Shown: positions 9,806 to 19,772, counted from the first letter of the stretch. The stretch: DNA of 64,000 nucleotides from Volvox africanus (GCA_030268105.1 BSDZ01000015.1:3437501-3501500); one strand, 5' to 3'. Notes: generated from the sequence alone by a model not told the origin. Program-made: numbers and translations.

Positions 9806-10255
9806 CACTATAACAACAGATTCGTGCGTTAGGCTCGCGTTAGGCTGCGTTAGGGCGCGTATGTGTGCGTTTTGTGCGTTAGCGGTTGCGTTAGCCTAAC
9901 GCGAGCCTAACGCAAAGAAATAGAAAACTGGACAGAACGTCTGTTATAGTGCGTCGTTTTCAAGTTCGTTTAAATGAAAACAATATTTATAATGATTATA
10001 AAAGTTCCCTGTAATTTTTATTAAGTTTCGTGGTGCTCGAAAATCGGGGGATTGCGTATGTTCTAACGCGAGCCTAACGCAAACCTAACGCACGCGATCG
10101 CAAACCTAACGCACGCGTTAACTTTACGCAAACAGCTTGCGTATATCTTGCGTACAGTGCGTTACCATACGCACGTAACGCACTGTAACGCAGTTTACGC
10201 AAAGTTTATGTAGATAGCGCATAATAATGTTCGGAGCACGGGTTCGCCGGATTTA
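9806..10255. repeat. CTAACGC subterminal array, left end of CACTA-1
   Basis: There are many copies of GCGTTAG and CTAACGC in both orientations behind the terminal inverted repeat. In CACTA elements such subterminal motifs bind the TNPA-type protein. Confidence 0.75.
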
Positions 10256-10266
10256 TTTAGTTTGCT

Positions 10267-10549
10267 TGTTGTGATATTCGGTCAGACTTCTTCATGTGTT
10301 CATTGGTTGAACGTATTGTCAGGAACGTACTGCGGCTGAATTTCAAATGTGAAGGGTCTTATGTACGATCCTTCACCAAGTCGCTATTTATTCCCCGAAG
10401 CTGACTTGCTTCTTTAGCTGTTTGTAACGATCTATTGCTTGCCCGGACTTTGGAGTGTCCTTGTGGCTGGAGGCATAGTGGCAGCTCGCTTGTCCAGCTT
10501 GTGCTGAACTGGACTTTTCTCAACTGTTGCGACGACAGTTTTCACAACA
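10267..10549 (+). repeat. copia 5' LTR
   Basis: 283 bp, TG...CA ended. It differs from the 3' LTR at two visible positions (a T/C in the GAACG(T/C)ATTG block and a G/T in CTTAT(G/T)TACG). Confidence 0.95.
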
Positions 10550-10563
10550 GGTTATGAGCCCCG
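10550..10563 (+). promoter_or_regulatory. copia primer-binding site, tRNA-Met anticodon-arm type
   Basis: GGTTATGAGCCCCG starts right after the LTR. Its complement CGGGGCTCATAACC reads as an anticodon arm with loop CTCATAA and anticodon CAT. This suggests priming by an internal piece of a tRNA-Met, as known for Drosophila copia. The same 14 bases form the PBS of the TRIM at 3817-3830. Confidence 0.7.
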
Positions 10564-10620
10564 CGTGACGCGGTGGCCGTTGTTATAGGACTTCGTTTGT
10601 CCTGAGTTGTTTCGAGTTTT

Positions 10621-11691
10621 GTGAAAGTTGAATTTACCGCCATGTCGCTTTCAAGGGAGTACGTCAAGGAGCTCTCTTCAAGCAACACCAGGAGCTGGTT
10701 CCACAAAATGGAATCAATTCTAGACTTCGATGGTTATGGCGACTACATTTCGCCTACGTTCGTCATGCCTGCGGTGGGTGACGCGAACTACGCGAAGGAA
10801 AAGGAGATGGTGAGGAAGGCTCGAGCTGCCATTACTTTTCGTCTTGATCCGGCAACAAATGCAAGTGAGATTGCGTCTACTACTGGGGCGCTTGATTTGT
10901 GGGAAAGGTTAAAGGCGTGGGCGAAGAACATAGAGGGAGCAGTCGTTATTTCTGCTTCGCACGCCTGGGCGCACCTTGCCAAGCAGGGTGATGAAAGTAT
11001 GACAGATTTTGTCACGAGGGCTGAAGACTTGTTCCGAAAGTTAGACCTTGATACTAACTACAAGATCACCGAGGCGGCGGCCATTATGCACATTGTGGGG
11101 AAATTGCCCCCTGCATACTCACATTTTGACAGTATGTTCGTTGCTTTTGGATATCCAAAGTCTTTCGCTGACTTAAGGAAAGTGCTCGTCGCGGAGGAGG
11201 CTAAGAGGATGACCGACGTCAAATCTGAGGTCAAGGAGTCAACGCCGGCGCTGTTTGCTGGGCGTGAAAGAAAGTGCTATACTTGTGGCGAGGTTGGGCA
11301 CATTGCTCACTTTTGCCCGAAGAAGAACCATTCATCGGCGGGCGCCGGTATGTCGACCAGTGAGTCATCCGGTGGGTCACGTATTGCGAAGCAAAGGTCC
11401 GGTGTGAAGTGCACTTGGTGTGGAAGGCCGGGTCACGTTGAGGAGAAGTGCTGGAAGAAGCGGGATGGTGTGGCCAAACCCGTTGAAACGGAGAGAACTG
11501 ATGTAGTTGCACTCACATTGGTGTCACGAACATGTGAGTTTATCCCACATGTGACTGACCAGACTAAGAAGTTGATTGCTGAGTTAGAGTCTGGCGTGAA
11601 GTGCATCAGGTATCTCCCGTGGCGAATGGAGAAAGTTGCTGCGTTGAGTGCAGCGGTAAAGAAGGAGATCTCCGTTCCGGACCCTTGGTGA
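10621..11691 (+). CDS. copia Gag / nucleocapsid
   Basis: The 356-residue frame has the retrotransposon Gag fold region followed by two CCHC zinc knuckles, CYTCGEVGHIAHFC (about residue 219) and CTWCGRPGHVEEKC (about residue 263). It packages the element RNA in virus-like particles. It ends in TGA (11689-11691) directly before the protease motif LDSG in the same frame. The stop either separates Gag from Pol by readthrough (UGA followed by C) or is a nonsense lesion in what is usually one copia polyprotein. The GTG at 10621 is not a good start; the ATG at 10642 (MSLSREYVK) is the better one. Confidence 0.88.
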   Translation: MKVEFTAMSLSREYVKELSSSNTRSWFHKMESILDFDGYGDYISPTFVMPAVGDANYAKEKEMVRKARAAITFRLDPATNASEIASTTGALDLWERLKAWAKNIEGAVVISASHAWAHLAKQGDESMTDFVTRAEDLFRKLDLDTNYKITEAAAIMHIVGKLPPAYSHFDSMFVAFGYPKSFADLRKVLVAEEAKRMTDVKSEVKESTPALFAGRERKCYTCGEVGHIAHFCPKKNHSSAGAGMSTSESSGGSRIAKQRSGVKCTWCGRPGHVEEKCWKKRDGVAKPVETERTDVVALTLVSRTCEFIPHVTDQTKKLIAELESGVKCIRYLPWRMEKVAALSAAVKKEISVPDPW

Positions 11692-14600
11692 CTTGATTCT
11701 GGTAGTAAATACCACATTACCGGAAATAGGCTGGTCCTACAAAATTTCCGCCCTTTGCCCTCGGGGTTAAAGATCAACATAGAGGTGGGAAACGGGTGTG
11801 TTTTGCCCGCTGAGGGGTATGGGGATGTAGTCCCGACCCGTGCACCTGGAGTCACCATTGAGCATGTGTTTTATGTACCGGGTTTTAAGCACAACCTAGT
11901 GTCTGTATCCAGCCTGACAGATAAGGGCTTCAATGTGCTATTTAATCAATCGGAGGCTAGGATTACGCGCGGCAATATTTCCATTGTTGCTGCTCGCTGC
12001 ATTACTGGGCTATATAAAATAATGTCCAGTGCATCCCAAGTTGCTGCTGACTTCGCCTCCCTTGCTAAGTTCCCGGATGCCCCTACATTCCTGGCGTCTG
12101 AGGCCAAGTCGGCATCACTCTGGCACCGACGGCTTGGACATTTGGGCCTCACAAACATGAAGCGGTTGGTGCAAGAGGGGATGGTGAAAGGATTAGAGGT
12201 TACTGATAAGGAATTAAGAGAGTTTGAGGGTCGGAGATGTGAGCCATGTATCTTAGGCAAGCATGCTCGTGATCCCTTCCCTGCGTCTGAGGGTAAGACA
12301 CAGAAAGCTTTGCAACTGCTGCACTTGGATGTGTGTGGGCCTTTGCCCCTGTCTTCATGTGGTTACAAGTATTTTGTGACCATGCTTGATGACTATACTG
12401 GAGCATCACTTGTGCAGCCCATTAAGGAAAAGTCAGATGTTGCTAACTTTATGGAGAGAGCAATCACCATGCTGCAGGTGCAAAGCAACGGCACATTGCA
12501 GTGTATCCGTACAGATGGTGGAGGCGAGTTTGTTAATCGCCAGGTTCAGTCGTACTGTGCTTCGAATGGTGTACGACACCAGTTGTCCGCGCCGTACACC
12601 CCCCAGCAGAACGGCAAGGCCAAGAGGCTAAACCGTACCTTGCTGGATAAGGTTAGGGCCATGTTGGCTGAGTCTGCTGTACCAAAGGAGTATTGGCATG
12701 AGGCGTTGATGGTCGCGAATTTTGTGCGCAATCGTTCACCAGTAGCGGGGAAGCCTAAAACCCCATATGAACTTTTAACTGGTGTGGTGCCAGATGTTTC
12801 GCTACTGCGTGTGTTTGGCTGTGTTGCTTACGCGCATGTGCCTAAGGGCAAGTGTGACAAGCTAGATTCAAGGGCGCAGAAGGGCACATTCCTTGGATAT
12901 GAGGCCAACTCCAAGGCATACCGCATTCTGTTGGGAGACGGGCGTATCCAGATCACACGTGATGTTGTGTTCCTTGAGGATCAGTTTGCTTTTAGTAATC
13001 ATGTTCGGCCAGAGTTGGAGGTGTTTAGCATCAGGGATGGTCCATCAGTCCCTGTTGCTGGTGCCGCTGCGGGAAATGCAGGACAGGCCGGCGGGGCTGG
13101 TGTGGTTGATGCAGGTGTCCCTGCTGCTACTCACGCTGCTGGTGCCCCCGCGGGAAATGCGGGTGTGGCCGGCGTGGGTGCTACAGGTGGTGCTCCCGTC
13201 ATACCTGCTGCTGGTGCCCCCGCGGGAGATGCGGGTGTGGCGGGCATGGATGACGGTGAGGTCCCTCCTTTAATGGAGGATGATGATGAAGGGGAGGAAG
13301 TAGATTATGGCATGTCAGAGACGGACGTTGGTGGCGACTATGGCGACGATGCTGGTGGTGATGTAGCCAGCAGTTCTGGCTCAGAAACGGGACAGGGCTC
13401 TAGTGGACATACTGAGGAGTCTGGTAACCTGGATCCAACCCCACCTCGTCCAATTCGTCAGAGGAAGCCACCCGGATGGCAGAAGGACTATGCCATGCTA
13501 GCTTCGGAACTGGAGATGAAGGAGCCTAAAAGTCTGGAAGAGGCTCAGTCCCGTGTTGATTGGCCGCAGTGGAAGGCGGCAATGGATGAGGAAATGGCAT
13601 CACTTCAAGAAAATCGCACGTGGGAGCTGGAGGAGATTCCCATGGGTGCGCGGAAAATTGGGCTAAAATGGGTTTTCAAGTTAAAGCGTGATGCTGACGG
13701 AAATGTTGAGCGGTATAAGGCTCGCCTGGTTGCAAAAGGATTTACTCAAAAGGAAGGAGTTGATTTTGGGGACGTTTTCGCCCCTGTTGGGAAGTATGCC
13801 AGCTTTCGTGCTTTGCTGGCTGTCGCTGCAGATCGTGATCTTGAGCTTCATCAGCTTGACATCAAGACTGCGTTCTTGCACGGTGAGCTAAAAGAGGAAG
13901 TGTACACTGAGCAGCCGCCTGGTTATAATTTAGGTGGTCCTAATGTAGTGTGCAAGTTACGTCGGGCTTTGTACGGCCTTCGCCAGGCCCCTCGTGCCTG
14001 GTATATTCGTTTGCGCAAGGAGCTGGAAAGCATGGGTTTCAAGCCATCTCTGGCTGAACCTGGCTTATTTGTGAAGATTGAAAATGGTGAACCAGTCTAC
14101 GTTCTTGTTTACGTTGATGATTTGCTGTTGGCGTGTAAGTCTATGGCAGTGATTGGGCAAGTGAAGGCCCAGCTGTTACGTGCGTTTGCAATGCGAGATC
14201 TGGGGGAGACCCGGTTTTATCTGGGTTTTGAAATTGAGCGCGACCGGACTGCCCGGACCATCTCAGTCACTCAAAGGCGGTATATCTCAAACATCTTGGA
14301 GAAGTTTGGGATGAAGGGGGCAAACTCGCGTTCCACCCCTATGGACGCGAATTTGCGCCTAACGGCAGAAGGTGATCCACTTGACACATCCGTTCATCCG
14401 TACAGTGAGGTAGTTGGAAGCCTACTGTATTTGGCCGTCTGCTCACGGCCTGATATTTCTTTTGCGGTTGGTTCATTGGCAAGGTTCATGGCAAAGCCAA
14501 CTATCAACCACTGGAACGCAGCAAAGGGTGTGATGCGGTACTTGAAGGGAACACAGGCTCTAGGAATTAAGTTTGGTGGTGGAGCCCATGTTCAGGGCTA

Positions 14601-15045
14601 CTGTGATTCGGATCTGGCGGGAGCTGAGGGCCGCCGATCAACCACAGGCTTTGTATATTTACTAAACGGAGGAGCCATAGTTTGGTCGTCGAAGCTTCAG
14701 CCTACCGTGGCTACATCTACAGCGGAGGCCGAGTACATGGCGACTGCAGCGTCTATTAAGGACGCACTGTGGCTGCGTCACTTGTTGCACGATTTGGGTG
14801 TTCCCGTGGGCGTGGTTCCAATGAAGTGTGATAGCACCGCATGCATTGCGATGCTAGAAAGCCCAATGTCCACGGCTCGCACAAAGCACCTGGACATCTG
14901 CCATCATTTTGCACGGGAGCGCATTGAGCGGGGTGAAATCCGCATGGTTCATTGCTCCACTGCGGAGCAGTTGGCGGATATGTTCACTAAATCCCTACCT
15001 AAGGGGAAGTTTAAGTTTTGTGTTGCAGGGATGGGTCTGAGGTAG
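11692..15045 (+). CDS. copia Pol polyprotein (PR-IN-RT-RH), integrase active site altered
   Basis: This is the same frame as Gag, open to TAG at 15045. Protease: LDSGSKYHITGN immediately after the TGA. Integrase: HHCC zinc domain HRRLGHLGLTNMKRL...CEPCILGKH, then catalytic Asp in HLDVCGPL and RTDGGGEF. The expected catalytic Glu in the QNGxAER motif is Lys (QNGKAKRLNRT, codon 12622-12624). A Gly/Ala/Asp-rich linker follows (about 13050-13400), then RT with the KWVFKLKRD start, YVDD (about 14107-14127) and LDIKTAFLHGEL. RNase H has CDSDLAGAEGRRSTTG and TSTAEAEYMA. Loss of the DDE Glu predicts integration-defective protein from this copy. Confidence 0.92.
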   Translation, partial: LDSGSKYHITGNRLVLQNFRPLPSGLKINIEVGNGCVLPAEGYGDVVPTRAPGVTIEHVFYVPGFKHNLVSVSSLTDKGFNVLFNQSEARITRGNISIVAARCITGLYKIMSSASQVAADFASLAKFPDAPTFLASEAKSASLWHRRLGHLGLTNMKRLVQEGMVKGLEVTDKELREFEGRRCEPCILGKHARDPFPASEGKTQKALQLLHLDVCGPLPLSSCGYKYFVTMLDDYTGASLVQPIKEKSDVANFMERAITMLQVQSNGTLQCIRTDGGGEFVNRQVQSYCASNGVRHQLSAPYTPQQNGKAKRLNRTLLDKVRAMLAESAVPKEYWHEALMVANFVRNRSPVAGKPKTPYELLTGVVPDVSLLRVFGCVAYAHVPKGKCDKLDSRAQKGTFLGYEANSKAYRILLGDGRIQITRDVVFLEDQFAFSNHVRPELEVFSIRDGPSVPVAGAAAGNAGQAGGAGVVDAGVPAATHAAGAPAGNAGVAGVGATGGAPVIPAAGAPAGDAGVAGMDDGEVPPLMEDDDEGEEVDYGMSETDVGGDYGDDAGGDVASSSGSETGQGSSGHTEESGNLDPTPPRPIRQRKPPGWQKDYAMLASELEMKEPKSLEEAQSRVDWPQWKAAMDEEMASLQENRTWELEEIPMGARKIGLKWVFKLKRDADGNVERYKARLVAKGFTQKEGVDFGDVFAPVGKYASFRALLAVAADRDLELHQLDIKTAFLHGELKEEVYTEQPPGYNLGGPNVVCKLRRALYGLRQAPRAWYIRLRKELESMGFKPSLAEPGLFVKIENGEPVYVLVYVDDLLLACKSMAVIGQVKAQLLRAFAMRDLGETRFYLGFEIERDRTARTISVTQRRYISNILEKFGMKGANSRSTPMDANLRLTAEGDPLDTSVHPYSEVVGSLLYLAVCSRPDISFAVGSLARFMAKPTINHWNAAKGVMRYLKGTQALGIKFGGGAHVQGYCDSDLAGAEGRRSTTGFVYLLNGGAIVWSSKLQPTVATSTAEAEYMATAASIKDALWLRHLLHDLGVPVGVVPMKCDSTACIAMLESPMSTARTKHLDICHHFARERIERGEIRMVHCSTAEQLADMFTKSLPKGKFKFCVAGMGLR

Positions 15046-15257
15046 TTTTCCCGATTGACACTACGTGGGAGGTAGATTCGTTTTACCACTCTAGATCCAC
15101 GTGGGAGTTTTTTCAAAGGCTTCTATTTTTCTATCGGTCACCAATGTTGCGCCTCGTCGTCACAGTTGAGCTTTAATGCTGTCTTTGTTTGAATTCACAG
15201 ACGCAATTGTCATATCATATGCTTGCAGTGCGTACGGGAAGTCTGCCCGCGTGGGAG

Positions 15258-15540
15258 TGTTGTGATATTCGGTCAGACTTCTTCATGTGTTCATTGGTTG
15301 AACGCATTGTCAGGAACGTACTGCGGCTGAATTTCAAATGTGAAGGGTCTTATTTACGATCCTTCACCAAGTCGCTATTTATTCCCCGAAGCTGACTTGC
15401 TTCTTTAGCTGTTTGTAACGATCTATTGCTTGCCCGGACTTTGGAGTGTCCTTGTGGCTGGAGGCATAGTGGCAGCTCGCTTGTCCAGCTTGTGCTGAAC
15501 TGGACTTTTCTCAACTGTTGCGACGACAGTTTTCACAACA
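15258..15540 (+). repeat. copia 3' LTR
   Basis: 283-bp partner of 10267-10549; the TSD TTGCT follows at 15541. Confidence 0.95.
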
Positions 15541-16249
15541 TTGCTTACTTGCTCTTATTGTGCAGTAGCATTGGAGACTTTGTGCATAAAATATCTTCAA
15601 AGTTTAGGATAGCGCTATGAATACTAGTCGTTGTACAAGAGATTGCTCTGGTGAACGCTTGTTAACATCGCTAAATCGCTACCATTATATGGATTTAGAA
15701 CCTGTACATGTGGCTTACTTTGTAACATAAAACTCTTAAGTGCCACACATGTCTGTTCATGGCTACCTTTCTAGTTATGGAAGGGTTTCTAATTATTGAG
15801 CAGCAAGCTGCCGGAGTTAGCAAGCGTGGGTAAGGATCGCGGAAAGTTGGCAACAGCAAACCTTACACAGTAGCCAGGCAACAATGTTGCCAGATGGAGA
15901 CCCAAACAAAGTCACCAAGAGCCACAGTTACACATCGAGCAGGCCCCCAAAATTATATAGCCTTTTCCGGCAAGCACCATAGCAGCTTTGCGTAGGTGTG
16001 AAAATTGACCATGAAAATTGACCATGTGTGAGACGTACTCTATGACCCCAATGCTTCCCAAATCCAGACATATTGCAAGGCAGATTAGTTCAATAGCTGC
16101 ACGGGAATGAATACTTCAACGGATTCACGCCACAATTTTCAGCACGGTTATTATTTTGTCATCGCATAAAAAAACGTAATGCACATTTTAAGGGGAAGGC
16201 TTGGAACCAGGCTCAGAAGAAACTAACTATCCATATATCCCTAAAACAG

Positions 16250-18030
16250 CCATCTGTTCAATTGGTATCCCCTGAAGTAAGCAGAATCAGTATACGAAAG
16301 GATCATGATCGTGGTGAGCCATCAAAGCGGAACAGGTCATATGAGCAGGCCGCCATCAACAAAGCCGTCCGCGACAACATGCCGTACAACCTCGACAGCA
16401 GCCTGAAGAATCCACGGGTCCTCATTGCGAAGGATATTCAACGTGTGCCGCATCTGCAGCCCGTTTGGGATAAGTGCTTTGCTGCTGGCTTTGCACAAGT
16501 GGCTGACTTACAGCCAAGAGTTACGGTCGACTGCTTCAAGAAGAAATGGCAAAAGTACGTACATGTTTATTTTCCTACTGTTATGCTTCTAGTGATTATC
16601 TTGTTTGTGGTCATCATACATGCCATCCATATCATTAGCTTACTTTCAGTGGGGACAGACAACAATAGAATGAAGCATGCACAGTATAAAAAGTAAGCAC
16701 TTTTATTCGGTGCATCCCATATACTTTGTAGATACGCAATGGATTACAATGCCCAACATGCAAGGTACGAAAAGGTGAAGGCCACCCAAAAGGAGGAACT
16801 TGCCTGCAAGCCAGGTTTGTGAGCTCCTACTGCTACTTGTCATCCATATACTTTTTTACAACATATTTTGATCAGGTTGTTTGATAAAAAAATCCTTTCT
16901 ATGTATTTTGAAAAATGGAATATGGGGTAAACGCGGGCCAAAGATTTGTTTTACGACAAAGGACATGCCATGCCGCTTACGCTATGTACGGGATTACGAA
17001 AACTTTCAACAATGATGTGTATCATGGCATCTGGCGTTGATGTTCGTCTTCACATTATTTTTATGTAGATGAGTTTGAGAAGAAGCCATGGAAGAAGCTG
17101 TGGAACAAGGAGTCTTGGGCAGCCTGGAGGAGCTTCAAGTACGCTCAGCCAGATAACCCAGATGCGGGTCCCAGTGAGCGCCGCATTGTGATGGAGGATT
17201 TGAATGTGACAGATCGGCAACAGGAGCTTATTAATACACTTGTGCAGCGGAAGCAGATTGAAAGCAGTAAGACATCCTTTGCCGTACCAGCCACTCCAGT
17301 GCCGGTTGGAGCTGGTGGAACAGCTCAGCATACACCAGGCCTTGGTGCACTGGAGTTGCCAAAAGGCACTAGGGTAAGATGCGATTATGCATGTGTTCAC
17401 TTTAATTATTGCTGCTGCTTCGCCACCATAATAGTACGTACTTCTTAGTATGTTTGCAGAAAGTACATCACAGTTCATGCATAACCTTTGTTTTTTATTT
17501 TAGCTAGTACAACAATAACAATGTTTTCATGCCTTTATTTCCTTGTTTACAAAATGCTTAATTGCTACCAAACCGCAGAAAAGCGGCCGAAATGACGAGC
17601 CGCCAGGAACTCAGGATGGGCGCACTAGCAAACGCCAAAAGTAGCCCGCACATGGTGAAGATGCATTGATGATGGTGCTGGCTACCAATGCAGCTCGCAT
17701 ACATCAGAAGGAGGAGATCCAGGCCGCTAGACGCCGACAGGTTAGTCCAAATAATAGTGGTAAAGAGAGTGGTTGATGGGGTGTGCAAATTTCCAGGCGC
17801 GCTTAGCAAGGTTATTGCAGGATGGGTGATGTACATTATGGATTGCATGTACAGGGATGTACAGGTCATTAATGTCCTTTAACCTGTTTTCTCCTTTTTG
17901 TCTTTTATGTAATTGTTCCTATTTTCCTCAAACATACTTCCTTTTCATGTAGGCAAAGAGTCCACAACCCTCTAAGGCAAGGAACTCCAGCAGGAATGCT
18001 ACGAACTCAAGCAAGGCGGCAGTGAAAAAG
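16250..18030 (+). pseudogene. CACTA-1 internal multi-exon gene (Myb/SANT-like DNA-binding candidate), 3' truncated
   Basis: Five exons keep phase throughout: 16250-16554, 16732-16814, 17069-17373, 17579-17740 and 17953-18030, all with GT-AG introns. The protein includes KRNRSYEQAAINKAVRDN, DCFKKKWQKYAMDYNAQHA, PWKKLWNKESWAAWRSFKY and a Ser/Asn/Lys-rich part. The Trp-spaced basic helices resemble Myb/SANT-type trihelix DNA-binding regions, and a TNPA-like binder role is my inference. There is one in-frame TAG at 17642-17644 in the fourth exon. The last exons present in CACTA-2 (acidic tail) are deleted here. At least one earlier exon is likely missing from the model, since 16250 begins at an acceptor. 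Confidence 0.65.
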
Positions 18031-18285
18031 GTACAGCCCATTAATGAATATTCATCCTGTCTTCCCGTTTTAGTGAGTTGTAATTTTATGTTTCGTTCTA
18101 TTCTTTTAATTTGCTGCGTGCTTTGTGGTTTGATGTGGTATACGTCGATTTGTTTTTCTCTTTTTAAAAAGAAAATATAAGCTTATCATTTCGAACGGGT
18201 CCCTAACGTGAGCCTAACGCGAGCTAACGCACGAATTCCTTGTTATAGTGAAGGTGCATATGTCTTGCCTCCTTGATGATGTCCT

Positions 18286-18374
18286 TGTTGAAATCAGCAA
18301 GGCGCCCGGCCCCTCGTGGGCCGTATTACTTGATCTGACAATCTTCCGTTTATGATTGTTGCTCATTCTCAACA
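18286..18374 (+). mobile_element. solo LTR of the TRIM family
   Basis: 89 bp begin TGTTGAAATCAGCAAG and end CTCATTCTCAACA. They match the 90-bp LTRs at 3597/3831 along their length, with the same core GCCCGGCCCCTCGTGGGCCG. Flanking GTCCT (18281-18285 and 18375-18379) is a 5-bp target duplication. This is a typical product of LTR-LTR recombination. It lies in the 460-bp spacer between the two CACTA elements, and nothing else was recognised in that spacer. Confidence 0.88.
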
Positions 18375-18709
18375 GTCCTTAAGTGTGGTATCATGATATA
18401 TCCATCTGGCTATATAATCACATGACTAATATTCCTGATGATCCTGCTATGCTGTCGTTTACTCGCGAGCTCTTTGTTTAGAGCATGATACATCAATTAC
18501 TCTGCTGCCTGGGCAACTCGAGACAGTTAGCTTCAGAAGGAGGGGATGTAGTGAACCACATTAACTTAGCTCACAAGCATGAATATAGGTAAGCATGTGG
18601 TAGCATGATACCTATCAATTACCGAAAGGTAATAATAGGCATATTCAGCTTGCCGTACATCTTGGTAAATGAGCCAATATTAAGTAACCCTGCTGGACAC
18701 TATAACAAG

Positions 18710-19280
18710 CACTATAACAAGGAATTCGTGCGTTAGCTCGCGTTAGGCTCACGTTAGGGACCCCTAACGCAAGCCTAACGCAAGCTTAACGCGAACTAAC
18801 GCGAGCTAACGCAAAGCCTAACGCAAATCAAACGCATTGCGTTATTGCTTGCGTATCGCTAACGCAATCCTAACGCACCTAACGCAATCGCAAATAAACT
18901 TTTTTGGGAGGGAACGAAAATGTTTGCTTTTACTTTGCGTTAGCTAACGCAACCTAACGCGAACTTACGCAATGTCAAACGCACCCACATAGATTCTAAG
19001 GTGTGCATTAGGCCTAACACAACGCAAGCGTTAGAGACCCATACGCAAGCAAAAATACATAGCGTGCATGGAAGTTAACGCACTTAAAGTTCTCTAACGC
19101 ACAATATACGCACGCCTAACGCGCATTAACGCGCATTAACGCATGCTTATGTATGCTGCGAATAATGCGTACACAGCTAGCAGTTGTGGGTTGCGTAAAA
19201 GTTTTATACGCATGTAACTAACATATTCGCACGCTTTCACAAGGTCTTACGCGTGCGATAGCAACATTCGCGCCACTTTC
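18710..19280. repeat. CTAACGC subterminal array, left end of CACTA-2
   Basis: A dense set of CTAACGC/GCGTTAG units over more than 500 bp, the longest such array in the window. Confidence 0.75.
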
Positions 19281-19772
19281 GCTTTGCGTACGAGGCAGCC
19301 TCGCATTCCTGCTCACTGCAACTACTTTTGGTCGTTCTGGTTATTTCTTTACTGTTTCAGTTATCGTTCTTGTTATTGTTTGCTGTTTTGCCCACCCGCT
19401 GCAGAATTATTTTTGTGTGTACGGAAACCATCCTGTCATAATGTACGTAGCTGTTATGAAGAATATCAATAGGATTTCAGTTTTGATAGATGAAGATATT
19501 TCAGGCAATAATTTACAGCTCATTATTCGGAAAGCATCCAGGTAAGCAGCCATTGGTGAGTGACTACCCATTAATTCAACGAAACAATCAAATTTCTACA
19601 CATCCAATCCTGCCAATCAAATTTTGTTTATGAGTTAAATAATCATTTGTACCATGCACCAATCATTTCAATCATCATTAGGTACATACATCCTAACTTC
19701 ATCTGCCACCGCACATTTAGCAGCCTGCTCTAACATAAGCTTAGAAACAAACATTATAGATGTTAGTTCTAT

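Larger units (their letters stand above)
10267..15540 (+). mobile_element. Ty1/copia LTR retrotransposon
   Basis: LTRs of 283 bp lie at 10267-10549 and 15258-15540 (TGTTGTG...CACAACA) with two differences seen by eye. The target duplication TTGCT lies at 10262-10266 and 15541-15545. The PBS GGTTATGAGCCCCG directly follows the 5' LTR, and a purine-rich GTGGGAG precedes the 3' LTR. Domain order is Gag, protease, integrase, reverse transcriptase, RNase H, which defines the copia group. The uninterrupted target is preserved in CACTA-2 near 38255, so the insertion came after CACTA duplication. The copia element Osser is known from Volvox carteri, but its reported LTRs are shorter, so this is probably another family. 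Confidence 0.95.
9806..18250 (+). mobile_element. CACTA-type DNA transposon 1 (internally deleted; contains a copia element)
   Basis: The left end reads CACTATAACAA...TTCGTGCGTTAGGCTCGCG. The right end is its inverted match, ending ...CTTGTTATAGTG at 18250. The 3-bp AAG before 9806 is repeated at 18251-18253. CACTA termini, 3-bp TSD and subterminal arrays are hallmarks of the EnSpm/CACTA superfamily. Without the copia insertion it is about 3.2 kb. Compared with the inverted second copy it lacks the segment that in CACTA-2 lies between 18764 and about 35420: the two match for about 54 bp from the end (to GGGACCC) and then jump. No TNP2-type transposase is recognised, so it is non-autonomous. 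Confidence 0.85.

Noticed and set aside
18710..19280. Telomere-like or CRISPR-like array of CTAACGC
   Set aside because: Units are irregularly spaced, occur in both orientations and sit behind CACTA terminal repeats.
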